From Betaproteobacteria bacterium (lineage in GTDB: Bacteria > Pseudomonadota > Gammaproteobacteria > Burkholderiales > Rhodocyclaceae): a stretch of DNA of 10,767 nt. The notes beneath the pieces are model-generated. The model did not search any database and had not been told where the DNA came from. It saw only the letters and a list, made by a program, of their open reading frames with translations. The stretch's first letter is position 1. The number at the start of each line of letters is the position of its first letter. Below, in pieces: positions 1 through 7,595 of the stretch. The stretch covers positions 1-10,767 of the forward strand of contig JAPTVL010000211.1 in assembly GCA_028065725.1 (NCBI GenBank), read 5' to 3'. The translations under genes were made by a program, and so were the position numbers.

Positions 1-613
1 CCGCCTGCAGGAAATACACGCCGCCGCCCATGGCCCACCAGCGGTCTCCGGCGGGTTCCATGAAGCGCATCCGCCGCAGCCAGTTTTCGCGGTTGATCGG
101 TGGACGGTAGCAGCACATGCTGCCGGCCGCCACCTCGAGTCCCAGCAAGGCCATCCAGTCCTTCACCCGCGAAATGTTCAGAAAATTACCATTCCAGGGA
201 TAGCCGCGCTCACCGCCCTGCAGTTTGTGCGCCAGCCCCCACAGGCTGCGCGGATTGAATCCGGCCAGCACCAGACGGCCTTCAGGACGCAATACGCGCT
301 CGGCCTCGCGCAGCACCTGGTGCGGGTTGGCGCTGAATTCAAGCACGTGCGGAAGCAGCAGCAGGTCGAGCGACTGGCTCTCGAACGGCAGGAACATGGG
401 GTCGGCCCGCACCCTGGCCGGCGCTTCGACCGCGCAGGTCACGCGCAGCGGGATGCGGCTGTTGCGCAGGAAATCGATCTTCGGCAGCCCAACCTGTACC
501 GCGTTGAAGCCAAACACATCCGATACCGCATTGTCGAAATAGCGCTGCTCGCGAAACAGAAGATGCTGTCCCAGCGGGGTTTCAAACCATTCCGTATTCA
601 GCTTGGATAACAT
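1..613 (-). CDS. yafS: YafS-like methyltransferase-fold protein (3' end cut by window)
   Basis: The reading frame runs from an ATG at 613 to the left edge with no stop, giving 204 residues. It starts MLSKLNTEWFETPLGQHLLF. The middle matches what I remember of E. coli YafS: a GF-x-VG segment near residue 35, then RADPMFLPF, LLLPHVLEF, REAERVLRPEGRLVLAGFNP. These are the later motifs of class I SAM-dependent methyltransferases (Methyltransf_11 type). The glycine-rich motif I (D/E-x-G-x-G-x-G) normally found near the N-terminus is not visible, so SAM binding and activity are uncertain. The start is well supported: AGGAGGAG lies 5 bases upstream of the ATG. The gene diverges from gloB, as in E. 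coli, where rnhA and dnaQ lie beyond yafS; those would fall outside this window. The substrate is unknown. Confidence 0.85.
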   Translation of the reverse strand, partial: MLSKLNTEWFETPLGQHLLFREQRYFDNAVSDVFGFNAVQVGLPKIDFLRNSRIPLRVTCAVEAPARVRADPMFLPFESQSLDLLLLPHVLEFSANPHQVLREAERVLRPEGRLVLAGFNPRSLWGLAHKLQGGERGYPWNGNFLNISRVKDWMALLGLEVAAGSMCCYRPPINRENWLRRMRFMEPAGDRWWAMGGGVYFLQA

Positions 614-618
614 AGCTA

Positions 619-626
619 CTCCTCCT
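619..626 (-). promoter_or_regulatory. Ribosome binding site of the yafS-like gene
   Basis: Read on the minus strand this is AGGAGGAG, a near-perfect anti-16S match, 5 bases before the ATG at 613. It fixes the start of the methyltransferase-fold gene. It fills much of the 29-base gap to gloB, which has no comparable site on the other strand. Confidence 0.8.
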
Positions 627-642
627 GTACGGCAGCTTTCTT

Positions 643-1413
643 ATGTTGACACTCACTTCCCTGCCCGCGTTCGAAGACAACTACATCTGGGTGTGGCACG
701 ACGGCCATCACGCGGTCGCGGTCGACCCCGGCGATCCCGCGCCGCTGATCGCTTTTCTCGACGCACACCGGCTTCGCCTGACCGCCGTGCTCATCACCCA
801 CCATCACCGTGACCATACAGGTGGCAACACACTGCTGCGTCAACGTTACGGCTGTGCCATCTATGCGCCGGACAACCCGCGCATTCCTGCCGTCACCCAC
901 GTCCTGAGCGGCGGTGATTCATTAGACCTCACCAAGCCGGATTTGCACCTCGCAGTGCTGGCCACGCCGGGCCACACGCTCGACCACATCAGCTATGTCG
1001 GCCACGGCACCCTGTTTTGCGGCGATACCGTATTCGGCTGCGGCTGCGGGAAATTGTTCGAAGGTGACGCCGCGATGATGGCCGCCAGCCTCGACGCCAT
1101 TCTAGCGCTGCCCGATACTACCCGGGTCTGCTGCGCGCACGAATACACCTTGAGCAATATTGACTTTGCCAAAACCATTGACGGCGCCAACCCGGCGCTG
1201 CTTGAGCGCGAGCGCGCCGACCGCGCCCTGCGCGCGCACGGTCAGCCCACCCTGCCCTCGACGCTGGGGCTGGAAAAAGCCACCAATCCCTTCCTGCGTT
1301 TTCACGACGCCGACATGACGGCCTTTGCCGCCCGTTATCTGAATCGCCCACATCCCGGCCCGGCCGAGGTGTTCGGCGCGATTCGCGCCGCCAAGGATGC
1401 CTGGGATGGTTGA
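643..1413 (+). CDS. gloB: Hydroxyacylglutathione hydrolase (glyoxalase II)
   Basis: The product hydrolyses S-D-lactoylglutathione to D-lactate and glutathione, the second step of cytoplasmic methylglyoxal detoxification. It has 256 residues, close to the 251 of E. coli GloB. The metallo-beta-lactamase fold signature THHHRDH is at residues 52-58. The binuclear metal ligands appear complete: H53, H55, D57, H58, H111 (ATPGHT), D128 (FCGDT) and H166 (CCAHEYT). The glyoxalase II C-terminal region is present, including NPFLRF near residue 226, where the family binds the glutathione moiety. The start is chosen because MLTLTSLPAFEDNYIW aligns with the usual family N-terminus; no clear Shine-Dalgarno sequence precedes it. 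It diverges from the yafS-like gene and lies 53 bp upstream of mltD on the same strand, probably co-transcribed with it. Function is confidently inferred from family motifs. Confidence 0.95.
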   Translation: MLTLTSLPAFEDNYIWVWHDGHHAVAVDPGDPAPLIAFLDAHRLRLTAVLITHHHRDHTGGNTLLRQRYGCAIYAPDNPRIPAVTHVLSGGDSLDLTKPDLHLAVLATPGHTLDHISYVGHGTLFCGDTVFGCGCGKLFEGDAAMMAASLDAILALPDTTRVCCAHEYTLSNIDFAKTIDGANPALLERERADRALRAHGQPTLPSTLGLEKATNPFLRFHDADMTAFAARYLNRPHPGPAEVFGAIRAAKDAWDG

Positions 1414-1455
1414 CCATCTCCCTCCGGGCACCTAGGATGGAGTCTTGTTGAGTAC

Positions 1456-1460
1456 GGGAG
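1456..1460 (+). promoter_or_regulatory. Ribosome binding site deciding the TTG start of mltD
   Basis: GGGAG lies 6 bases before the TTG at 1467. It supports a non-ATG start; no in-frame ATG begins the signal peptide here. Confidence 0.6.
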
Positions 1461-1466
1461 ACCGAC

Positions 1467-3026
1467 TTGCCCGGAATCAAATCCGCCGCCATCAAATGGG
1501 CCGGCACCCAGCTAAACCTGCTCAGCCTTGCCCTGCTGGCGGTGTCCTTCAATCATCCAGCGCTTGCCGAAGAGTCCGCCCCCACCATCCAGACCCAGGC
1601 ATGGAGCAGCGACAGCCTCGAGACCGAGGCCGCAGCGGGAGCCGACCACCTCGACGTCTGGCACCGCATTCGTGACGGCTTTCGCATCGATGACGCGGCT
1701 GCGCAGAACCCGTTGGTGGCGGTTCACGAGTCCTGGTTTGCCGCCCGTCCGGACAGTGTGCGCCGCCTGGCCGAGCGCTCGCGTCCTTACCTCTACCACA
1801 TCGTCGAGGAGCTCGACCGCCGCGCCATGCCGATGGAAATTGCCCTGCTGCCGATGATCGAGAGTGCGTTCAACCCCACGGCACTGTCGCCTTCGGCGGC
1901 CTCCGGCATCTGGCAGTTCATTCCCTCTACCGGACGCCACTACGGACTCAAGCAGGACAGCTGGTACGACGGCCGACGCGACTTCACCGCCGCCACGAAT
2001 GCCGCGCTCGACTACCTGGGCAAGCTCTATCTGGATTTCGGCGACTGGCAGCTGGCACTGGCGGCCTACAATTGCGGGGAGGGCTGCGTTGCACGCGCCA
2101 TCCAGAACAATGTCCAGCAAGGCTTGCCCACCGACTACGCCAGCCTCTCCCTGCCGAACGAAACCCGGCATTACGTCCCCAAACTGCTGGCGCTCAAAAA
2201 CCTGATCTACGCCCCTGAAAACTACGGCATTGCCATCGAGCAGTTGCCCAATCGGCCCTACTTCAACCAGGTCACCGTCCATGCCAGCATGGACCTCCAT
2301 TCCGCTGCACGTCTGGCAAACATGAGCAGCGACGAGTTCGCCGCATTGAACGCCGCCTTCCCGCGCAAGCTGATCCGCTCCGACACGCCGGTCAATCTGC
2401 TGGTTCCCGTCGACAAGGCGGATAAATTCCAGCGCAACCTTAAAACCGGCGACTGGGATACCTGGCAACCCTACGCGGCAAAAAAAGGCGAGCGCGCTGC
2501 GACCATCGCCAAGCGCTTCGACGTCAGCCTGGCCCGCCTTGAAGAACACAACCAGCTGCAATTGAAAAAAGGCAAGCTGGCGCGCGCGCAGACCATTCTC
2601 GTTCCGGTCAAGAACCGCGGCATCGCTGCGACAAGGAGCGACGCGGCTGCACCCGCACCGGAACTGCATGAGGTGCAGCGCGGCGACACGCTTTTCGGCA
2701 TCGCCCGCCGCTACGGCCTGACTGTGGACGGGCTTGCACAGGCCAATCCCGATCTCCATGACCGTCTCAGGGCGGGCCAGCTCATTCGTCTGCCGGCGAG
2801 TGATTCAGCCGTTCGCACGAGCGATTTCATCCAGCCGGTCAGTCTCAAGGCCAGCAACCCGAAATCCGACCAGCCCCTTCGCTACACGATCATGCGGGGA
2901 GACACCCTGAGCACCATCGCCGAGCGTTTCGAGGTCAGCCTGGCAGACATCACGGCGTGGAATCCGGCTTTCAGGAAAACCCGCACGATCCGCACGGGGC
3001 AGTCGATCATCGTCGGAAAGCCCTGA
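1467..3026 (+). CDS. mltD: Membrane-bound-type lytic murein transglycosylase D with LysM repeats
   Basis: The product cleaves the MurNAc-GlcNAc bond of peptidoglycan in the periplasm, forming 1,6-anhydro ends. It has 519 residues; E. coli MltD has about 452. Residues 1-34 look like a signal peptide, with a hydrophobic stretch NLLSLALLAVSF and a likely cleavage after PALA. There is no cysteine, hence no lipobox. The family-1 SLT domain spans about 105-245, with catalytic Glu132 in IESAFNP, then SGIWQFIPSTGRHYGL and AYNCGEG. Two clear LysM repeats follow, near 400-443 (VQRGDTLFGIARRYG) and 471-516 (IMRGDTLSTIAERF), and a weaker one near 335-380. The start is a TTG at 1467, preceded by GGGAG with a 6-base spacer; starting here gives a sensible signal peptide. 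It follows gloB, as in E. coli. The family assignment is firm; absence of lipid anchoring is inferred. Confidence 0.93.
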   Translation: MPGIKSAAIKWAGTQLNLLSLALLAVSFNHPALAEESAPTIQTQAWSSDSLETEAAAGADHLDVWHRIRDGFRIDDAAAQNPLVAVHESWFAARPDSVRRLAERSRPYLYHIVEELDRRAMPMEIALLPMIESAFNPTALSPSAASGIWQFIPSTGRHYGLKQDSWYDGRRDFTAATNAALDYLGKLYLDFGDWQLALAAYNCGEGCVARAIQNNVQQGLPTDYASLSLPNETRHYVPKLLALKNLIYAPENYGIAIEQLPNRPYFNQVTVHASMDLHSAARLANMSSDEFAALNAAFPRKLIRSDTPVNLLVPVDKADKFQRNLKTGDWDTWQPYAAKKGERAATIAKRFDVSLARLEEHNQLQLKKGKLARAQTILVPVKNRGIAATRSDAAAPAPELHEVQRGDTLFGIARRYGLTVDGLAQANPDLHDRLRAGQLIRLPASDSAVRTSDFIQPVSLKASNPKSDQPLRYTIMRGDTLSTIAERFEVSLADITAWNPAFRKTRTIRTGQSIIVGKP

Positions 3027-3041
3027 TTCAAGGGCGACTAT

Positions 3042-3239
3042 TCAATCGGGTGAAGGCGGCTCACCCGATTTGTCCGACATCACCAGCGCCATGCCCACGG
3101 CGGCCAGCACCATCCACAGCACCGCCGCCCAGATGCCCAGCGCGTCCGACAGCGGGCCCATGAAAAACAGCGTCAGCATCGCCACGGCCAGCACGCCGTT
3201 GCCGATCCAGAAATTGCGACCGTGTTTGCCGGTATTCAA
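3042..3239 (-). CDS. Small two-helix membrane protein ending the ABC importer operon
   Basis: This gene encodes 65 residues that I do not recognise as a named family. Two hydrophobic segments are visible, about residues 11-31 (FWIGNGVLAVAMLTLFFMG) and 34-55 (ALGIWAAVLWMVLAAVGMAL), joined by a very short turn. The N-terminus is basic and the tail (SDKSGEPPSPD) is polar and proline-rich. By the positive-inside rule both ends would be cytoplasmic. The start is a TTG whose last two bases belong to the TGA stop of the upstream ATPase gene (TTGA overlap). AAGGAG lies 6 bases before it, which strongly supports real translation coupled to the transporter. It may be a small accessory subunit or stability factor of the importer, but that is inferred only from position. 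Confidence 0.8.
   Translation of the reverse strand: MNTGKHGRNFWIGNGVLAVAMLTLFFMGPLSDALGIWAAVLWMVLAAVGMALVMSDKSGEPPSPD
3044..3070. terminator. Hairpin between convergent mltD and the importer operon
   Basis: AATCGGGTGA at 3044-3053 and TCACCCGATT at 3061-3070 form a perfect 10-bp stem with a 7-base loop. The hairpin lies 17 bases after the mltD stop and overlaps the stop and last codons of the small minus-strand membrane protein gene. It is placed to end transcription from both sides. Only short T-rich stretches follow the stem in either direction, so its strength as an intrinsic terminator is uncertain. Confidence 0.6.
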
Positions 3240-5218
3240 TCAACACTCCTTGCAGAAAATCCGTTCCCCGCCACCCAGTGGCAGCGCACCCAGTGCCCGC
3301 TTCCGAGGTCAGTCCGGTCGGGGTAGGTTTGCCGGCACACCGCGCTCGCATGCGGACAGCGCGGATGAAAGTGGCAGCCCGCCGGCGGGTTCAGCGGCGA
3401 AGGCTGGTCGCCCGCCAGCCGGATGATGCCTTCGCCGGCATGCGGTTCGATGCGCGGCACCGCGCTTACCAGCGCCTGGGTGTAGGGGTGGCGCGGCGCA
3501 CGCAGCACCTCGGCCGCCGCGCCGTATTCGACGATGCGTCCGAGATACATCACCGCCACCTCGTGCGCGAGATACTCGACCACCGCGAGGTTGTGGGTGA
3601 TGAAGAGATAGGCCAGACCCAGATCATTCTGCAGGTCCTTCAGCAGGTTGAGAATCTGCGCCTGCACCGACACGTCGAGCGCGCTGGTCGGCTCGTCGCA
3701 GATCACCAGCCGGGGCGACACCGCGAGCGCCCGCGCAATCGCGATGCGCTGCCGCTGGCCGCCGGAAAACGCATGCGGATAGCGGCTGCCGGCATCATCC
3801 GGCAGTCCCACCTGGCGCAGCAGCCGCGCCACGGCGTCGTGGCGGTCACCGGCCGCACCGACGCGCAGCGCGTCCATGCCCTCGAGCAGGATGTCCGCCA
3901 CCCGCATGCGCGGGTTGAGCGAGCTGTACGGATCCTGGAACACCATCTGGGCCTGTCGCCGCAAGGTGGAGGCATTCCTTGCGGTGATGACTTCGCCGCC
4001 CAGCGCGATGCTTCCCGCCGTCGGCTCGATCAGCCGCAGCAGCGCCTTGCCCACCGTCGTCTTGCCGCAGCCCGATTCGCCGACCAGCGCCAGCGTGCGG
4101 CCCGCCTGGATGTCGAGCGAGACGCCGTCGACCGCGCGCACGTGACCGACCGTGCGCTGGATGAAGCCGCGGCGGATCGGAAAGTGGACCTTGAGGCCGT
4201 CCACCTGCAGCAAGGCGTGTGATGCCGGCACCGCCGCCCGCGCGGCGACCCCGCGCACGCTGCTTGCCGGCAGCGTGCCGGCCAGATGGCAACGCACCCG
4301 CTGGTCGTTGATCACTTGCCAGCCGGGCGATTCGTCATGACAGCGCGCGATGGCATGCGGACAGCGCGGCGCAAAGCGGCAGCCGTCGAGCACGCCGTCG
4401 AGCGGCGGAACCTGCCCGGGAATCATGGTCAGCCGCCCGCCGTCGCCGGGGCGCGGCAGCGCCTCGAACAGCATGCGGCTGTAGGGGTGCTGAGGCGCGG
4501 CGAAAAACGCATCGCGCGCGCCCTCCTCCACCAGTTCACCGGCATACATCACCCCCACGCGGTCGGCATTCTCCGCCACCACGCCGAGGTCGTGCGTGAT
4601 CAGCAACATGCCCATCTGCCGCTCGGCCTTGAGCCTGCGCAGCACGTCGAGCACCTGCGCCTGTATGGTCACGTCGAGCGCCGTGGTCGGCTCGTCGGCG
4701 ATCAGCAACCGGGGTTCGCCCGCCAGCGCCATCGCGATCATCACCCGCTGGCGCAGCCCTCCAGACAATTCGAACGGATAGCTGTCGAGCCGGCGCGCCG
4801 CATCCGGCACCCCCACCGCGTCGAGCAGCGCGCGCGCGGCATCGCTCGCAGCCTGCCCGGCCAGATTTCGGTGCAGCGCCAGCGCCTCACCGATCTGCTC
4901 GCCTACCTTGATGACCGGATTCAGCGCCAGCATCGGCTCCTGGAAAATCATCGCCATTTGCCCGCCGCGCACGCGCCGCATCTCCCGCTCGGGCAAAGCC
5001 AGCACGTCGGTTTCTCCCAGTCGCACGCTGCCCGAAGCGACCCGCCCACCGTCTGGCAGCAGCCGCATCAGCGACAGCGCGGTGATCGACTTGCCGCAGC
5101 CGGATTCACCCAGCAGCGCATAGGTCTCGCCCGCCGCGACCTGGAACGATACGCCGTCGACCACGCGCACCGCGCCGAAGCCGGTGACGAGATCGCGCAC
5201 CTCGAGCAGGGGCTTCAT
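3236..5218 (-). CDS. Fused double ATP-binding protein of a peptide-type ABC importer (YejF-like)
   Basis: The product is the cytoplasmic engine of the importer, with two Opp/Dpp-type ATPases in one 660-residue chain, as in E. coli YejF. First half: Walker A GESGCGKS at 37-44, Q-loop Gln93, signature LSGGLRQR from 151, Walker B LLIADEP at 171-177, switch His209. Second half: Walker A GESGCGKT at 380-387, Q-loop Gln428, signature FSGGQRQ at 484-490, Walker B LVICDEP at 504-510, His542. Both sites look catalytically complete. Each half ends in an oligopeptide-transporter C-terminal domain with four cysteines (C280, C286, C293, C310; C615, C621, C628, C646). The start is [10 protein letters not shown] at 5218, preceded by GGGAGG with a 6-base spacer and overlapping the permease stop as ATGA; the frame stays open further upstream, but that extension is the antiparallel-frame shadow of the permease gene. 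E. coli YejF has about 529 residues; the extra length fits the two cysteine domains. Confidence 0.93.
   Translation of the reverse strand: MKPLLEVRDLVTGFGAVRVVDGVSFQVAAGETYALLGESGCGKSITALSLMRLLPDGGRVASGSVRLGETDVLALPEREMRRVRGGQMAMIFQEPMLALNPVIKVGEQIGEALALHRNLAGQAASDAARALLDAVGVPDAARRLDSYPFELSGGLRQRVMIAMALAGEPRLLIADEPTTALDVTIQAQVLDVLRRLKAERQMGMLLITHDLGVVAENADRVGVMYAGELVEEGARDAFFAAPQHPYSRMLFEALPRPGDGGRLTMIPGQVPPLDGVLDGCRFAPRCPHAIARCHDESPGWQVINDQRVRCHLAGTLPASSVRGVAARAAVPASHALLQVDGLKVHFPIRRGFIQRTVGHVRAVDGVSLDIQAGRTLALVGESGCGKTTVGKALLRLIEPTAGSIALGGEVITARNASTLRRQAQMVFQDPYSSLNPRMRVADILLEGMDALRVGAAGDRHDAVARLLRQVGLPDDAGSRYPHAFSGGQRQRIAIARALAVSPRLVICDEPTSALDVSVQAQILNLLKDLQNDLGLAYLFITHNLAVVEYLAHEVAVMYLGRIVEYGAAAEVLRAPRHPYTQALVSAVPRIEPHAGEGIIRLAGDQPSPLNPPAGCHFHPRCPHASAVCRQTYPDRTDLGSGHWVRCHWVAGNGFSARSVD
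3246..3251 (-). promoter_or_regulatory. Ribosome binding site for the small membrane protein
   Basis: On the minus strand this reads AAGGAG, 6 bases before the TTG start at 3239. It lies inside the last codons of the ATPase gene and is the main evidence that the short downstream frame is translated. Confidence 0.75.
3348..4369. repeat. 17-bp perfect direct repeat in the two halves of the ATPase gene
   Basis: The identical sequence GCATGCGGACAGCGCGG occurs at 3348-3364 and 4353-4369. On the coding strand both copies encode P-R-C-P-H-A, the cysteine motif of the two C-terminal domains. It reflects the tandem duplication of the ATPase unit and the same codon choice in both copies. It is not a mobile-element repeat. 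Recombination between the copies would remove 1005 bp (335 codons) in frame. Confidence 0.75.
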
Positions 5219-6621
5219 CGCCGGCCTCCCATGCGCGGATCGAAGGCATCGCGCACGCCGTCGGCAAACAGGTTGGCTGCCAGCACCAGGGCAAACATGA
5301 AGGCGAATGCCGCACCGAGCTGCCACCATACGACGGGCTCGCGCGCGAGCTCCAGGCGCGCACCGTTGATCATGTTGCCCCAGCTGTACATCGAGGGATC
5401 GACGCCGACGCCGACGTAGGACAGCACCGCTTCGGCCAGCACCAGGCCGGAAAAGTCGAGCACGATGGCGATCAGCACCAGGTGGAACACGTTGGGGAAG
5501 ATGTGACGGCCGATGATGCGGCTGTGCGAGACGCCGAAGGCGCGCGCCGCCTCGACGTAGTCCAGCGTGCGCAGTTTCAGCGATTCGCCGCGCAGCAGGC
5601 GCGCAAGCCCCGTCCAGCTGGTGACCCCCATGATGAGGCAGAGCGCAAGCAGACGGATATCGGCGCGTGCCGCCGCGGTGTCGAACAGCTCAGGACGGGA
5701 TTCGATATACACCTGCACGATCAGCACCGCCGCTGCGATCAGCAGCACGCCCGGGATCGAGTTCAGCACGGTGTAGACATACTGGATGACATCATCCACC
5801 CAGCCGCGGAAGTAGCCGGCTGCAATGCCGAAGCAGATCGCCAGCGGCAGCGTGACCAGGGTGGTGAGCGTGCCGATCACCAGACCCGTGCGGATGCTTT
5901 TGAGCGTGATGTAGAGCACGTCCTGGCCGACCTTGTCGGTACCGAACACGTGGTAGCCGGACGCGAGTTGCACGATCACGCCGGCCAGCATCAGTATCAG
6001 GGCCACCACGAGGACGACCGTCCGGCCCGGCCAGCCGAGATGGCCCGTTCCCCAGGCCGTCAGCCAGTCCCCCATGCCCGCTTGCGTGCGGCGTGCCTGC
6101 CATGCAGCCAGCAGGCCGAACAGCAGCAGGCTCACCGCCAGGCCCTGTGCCAGTCCGAGCAGCGTGCGCCGGGTGATGTCAGGCCCATGTTCGTCAGCCT
6201 GCTTCAGATGCACCCCGCCATATTGCAGGCGCGGATAATCGCGCACCGTCTCGCCGTTGCGCTCGATGAACTCCTTGGCATACAGCTGCATGGCCAGCGG
6301 CGCCGAATAGGTTTTTTCCTGGCGCGTGCGCAGATCGCTCACCAGCGCGTCGAACACGGACAGCACCTCGACCGAATACTGCGGCGCATCGGCCGGGCTG
6401 TCAGTCAGCCGCTCGCGATAATGCAGCGAATCGAGCAGGCCAATCACCACGAACACGCCAAGCACCAGCGCCGCCCCCATCGCCATCGGGCGCCGTGCCA
6501 CGGCTCGCCACGGTGCCAGCAGATGCTCCTGCCGCCGGATGAACCACACCAGCGCCAGCACAGCGGCCAGCAGTGCGAAAATCAGCCAATCGGTCCACAG
6601 GGGATCGGGAATGAAGTTCAT
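5215..6621 (-). CDS. Peptide-type ABC importer permease with enlarged N-terminus (DppC/YejE-like)
   Basis: This is the second inner-membrane channel subunit, 468 residues against roughly 300-340 for DppC, OppC or YejE. The conserved core begins near residue 224 with HVFGTDKVGQDVLY, the family's H-x-(L/F)-GTD-x-x-G-x-D motif. The EAA loop that contacts the ATPase is at about 355-378 (YVEAARAFGVSHSRII). The core ends with FADGVRDAFDPRM. Ahead of it lie about 220 additional residues: hydrophobic segments at about 12-28, 47-64, 153-173 and 200-220, and a polar stretch at about 65-150 that is probably periplasmic. The start at 6621 gives MNFIPDPLWTDWLIF and overlaps the stop of the preceding permease as ATGA; GTGAGG lies 5 bases upstream. 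Membrane segments are judged by eye. The family assignment is firm; the role of the N-terminal block is unknown. Confidence 0.92.
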   Translation of the reverse strand: MNFIPDPLWTDWLIFALLAAVLALVWFIRRQEHLLAPWRAVARRPMAMGAALVLGVFVVIGLLDSLHYRERLTDSPADAPQYSVEVLSVFDALVSDLRTRQEKTYSAPLAMQLYAKEFIERNGETVRDYPRLQYGGVHLKQADEHGPDITRRTLLGLAQGLAVSLLLFGLLAAWQARRTQAGMGDWLTAWGTGHLGWPGRTVVLVVALILMLAGVIVQLASGYHVFGTDKVGQDVLYITLKSIRTGLVIGTLTTLVTLPLAICFGIAAGYFRGWVDDVIQYVYTVLNSIPGVLLIAAAVLIVQVYIESRPELFDTAAARADIRLLALCLIMGVTSWTGLARLLRGESLKLRTLDYVEAARAFGVSHSRIIGRHIFPNVFHLVLIAIVLDFSGLVLAEAVLSYVGVGVDPSMYSWGNMINGARLELAREPVVWWQLGAAFAFMFALVLAANLFADGVRDAFDPRMGGRR

Positions 6622-7595
6622 TGCAGCCTCACCCGCGGATCGACCCACGAATAGGAAATATCGGTGAGGATGAGGCCGGCGATGTAGAGAAAGGAGCCGA
6701 GGAAGACCATCGCGCGCACCACCGCGAAATCCTGCGCCTGGATCGCATCGATGGTGTAGCTGCCCAGCCCCGGAATGCCGAAGAAGGATTCGGTGATCAG
6801 GCTGCCCATGAACAGCAGCGGCAGCACTACCACCACGCCGGTGAGGATGGGGATCATGCCGTTCTTCAGCACATGGCGGAACAGAACACGTATCTCGGAA
6901 AGGCCCTTGGCGCGCGCGGTGCGCACATAGTCCTTGCCGATTTCCTCGAGGAAGATGGTGCGGTACCAGCGCGCACCGCTGCCGATGCCCGCCACCACGC
7001 TGACCAAGGCCGGCAACAGAATGAAGCGGAGGCCGTCGATGCCGCCGGCGAAGCCTGAGATCGGCAGCAGGTTCCACAGCTTGGCGATGAAATACTGGCC
7101 GGCAATGATGTAGAACAGGCCCGAGATCGACATCAGCACCACGCACAGCACGACGCCCCACAGGTCGAGGTAGGTGGCACGGAAAAACACCATCAGCAGA
7201 GCGAAGGTGATGTTGACCAGCAGGCCGATCACCAGCACCGGCAGCGCGATCGCCAGGCTCGGTCCCATGCGGGTGCGGATTTCGTTGCCGATATCGCGGC
7301 CGTCGTCGCCCTTGCCGAATTCGAAGGCGAACATCGCCGCCGAATGCTTGAAAAAGATGGTATCGGTGAACTGCGCCGCCCCCTTCGCCCCGGCGTTCAA
7401 CAGCAGCGGCTTGTCGTAGCCGTGCTCGGCCTTCCAGCGCTCGATCGCCTCCGGCGTCACGTGCTTGGCGCCAAGCTGCAGCCGCGCCATGTCGTCCGGC
7501 GTATTGACGACGAAAAACAGCGCGAAGGTCAGCAGGTTCACCCCGATCAGGATCGGGATCGCATACAACAGGCGGCGCAGGATGTAGGCGGCCAT
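6618..7595 (-). CDS. Peptide-type ABC importer permease (DppB/YejB-like)
   Basis: This is the first inner-membrane channel subunit, 325 residues, the normal size for DppB/OppB proteins. It begins [20 protein letters not shown], the typical first helix of this family, followed by a periplasmic segment at about 32-110. Further helices run through about 112-315. The EAA loop is at about 223-246 (YVRTARAKGLSEIRVLFRHV). The C-terminus DISYSWVDPRVRL matches the DxxYxxxDPR ending common to DppB and YejB. The ATG at 7595 shares one base with the stop of the binding-protein gene (TGATG), and AAAGGA lies 10 bases upstream. The 3' end overlaps the next permease by four bases (ATGA). It would pair with that permease and the double ATPase to form one importer. 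Confidence 0.93.
   Translation of the reverse strand: MAAYILRRLLYAIPILIGVNLLTFALFFVVNTPDDMARLQLGAKHVTPEAIERWKAEHGYDKPLLLNAGAKGAAQFTDTIFFKHSAAMFAFEFGKGDDGRDIGNEIRTRMGPSLAIALPVLVIGLLVNITFALLMVFFRATYLDLWGVVLCVVLMSISGLFYIIAGQYFIAKLWNLLPISGFAGGIDGLRFILLPALVSVVAGIGSGARWYRTIFLEEIGKDYVRTARAKGLSEIRVLFRHVLKNGMIPILTGVVVVLPLLFMGSLITESFFGIPGLGSYTIDAIQAQDFAVVRAMVFLGSFLYIAGLILTDISYSWVDPRVRLQ

Noticed and set aside
1512..2759. Long minus-strand open frame opposite mltD (415 codons)
   Set aside because: It is a high-GC antisense shadow of mltD with low-complexity composition and no recognisable motif; mltD itself has full family motifs.
3348..4369. 17-bp direct repeats as mobile-element or attachment sites
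   Set aside because: Both copies lie in matching positions of the two homologous halves of the ATPase and encode the same motif, so domain duplication explains them.
5218..5329. Upstream extension of the ATPase reading frame by 37 codons
   Set aside because: The added residues are Arg/Cys-rich and overlap the permease gene in another frame; GGGAGG and the ATGA overlap fix the start at 5218.
4286..5419. Plus-strand open frame opposite the ATPase (377 codons)
   Set aside because: Antisense shadow of the ATPase and permease genes, with no ribosome binding site or family motif.
5482..6654. Long plus-strand open frame opposite the enlarged permease (390 codons)
   Set aside because: The translation is rich in Arg, His, Gln and Asp in the pattern produced by antisense reading of hydrophobic codons; the minus-strand permease explains the region.
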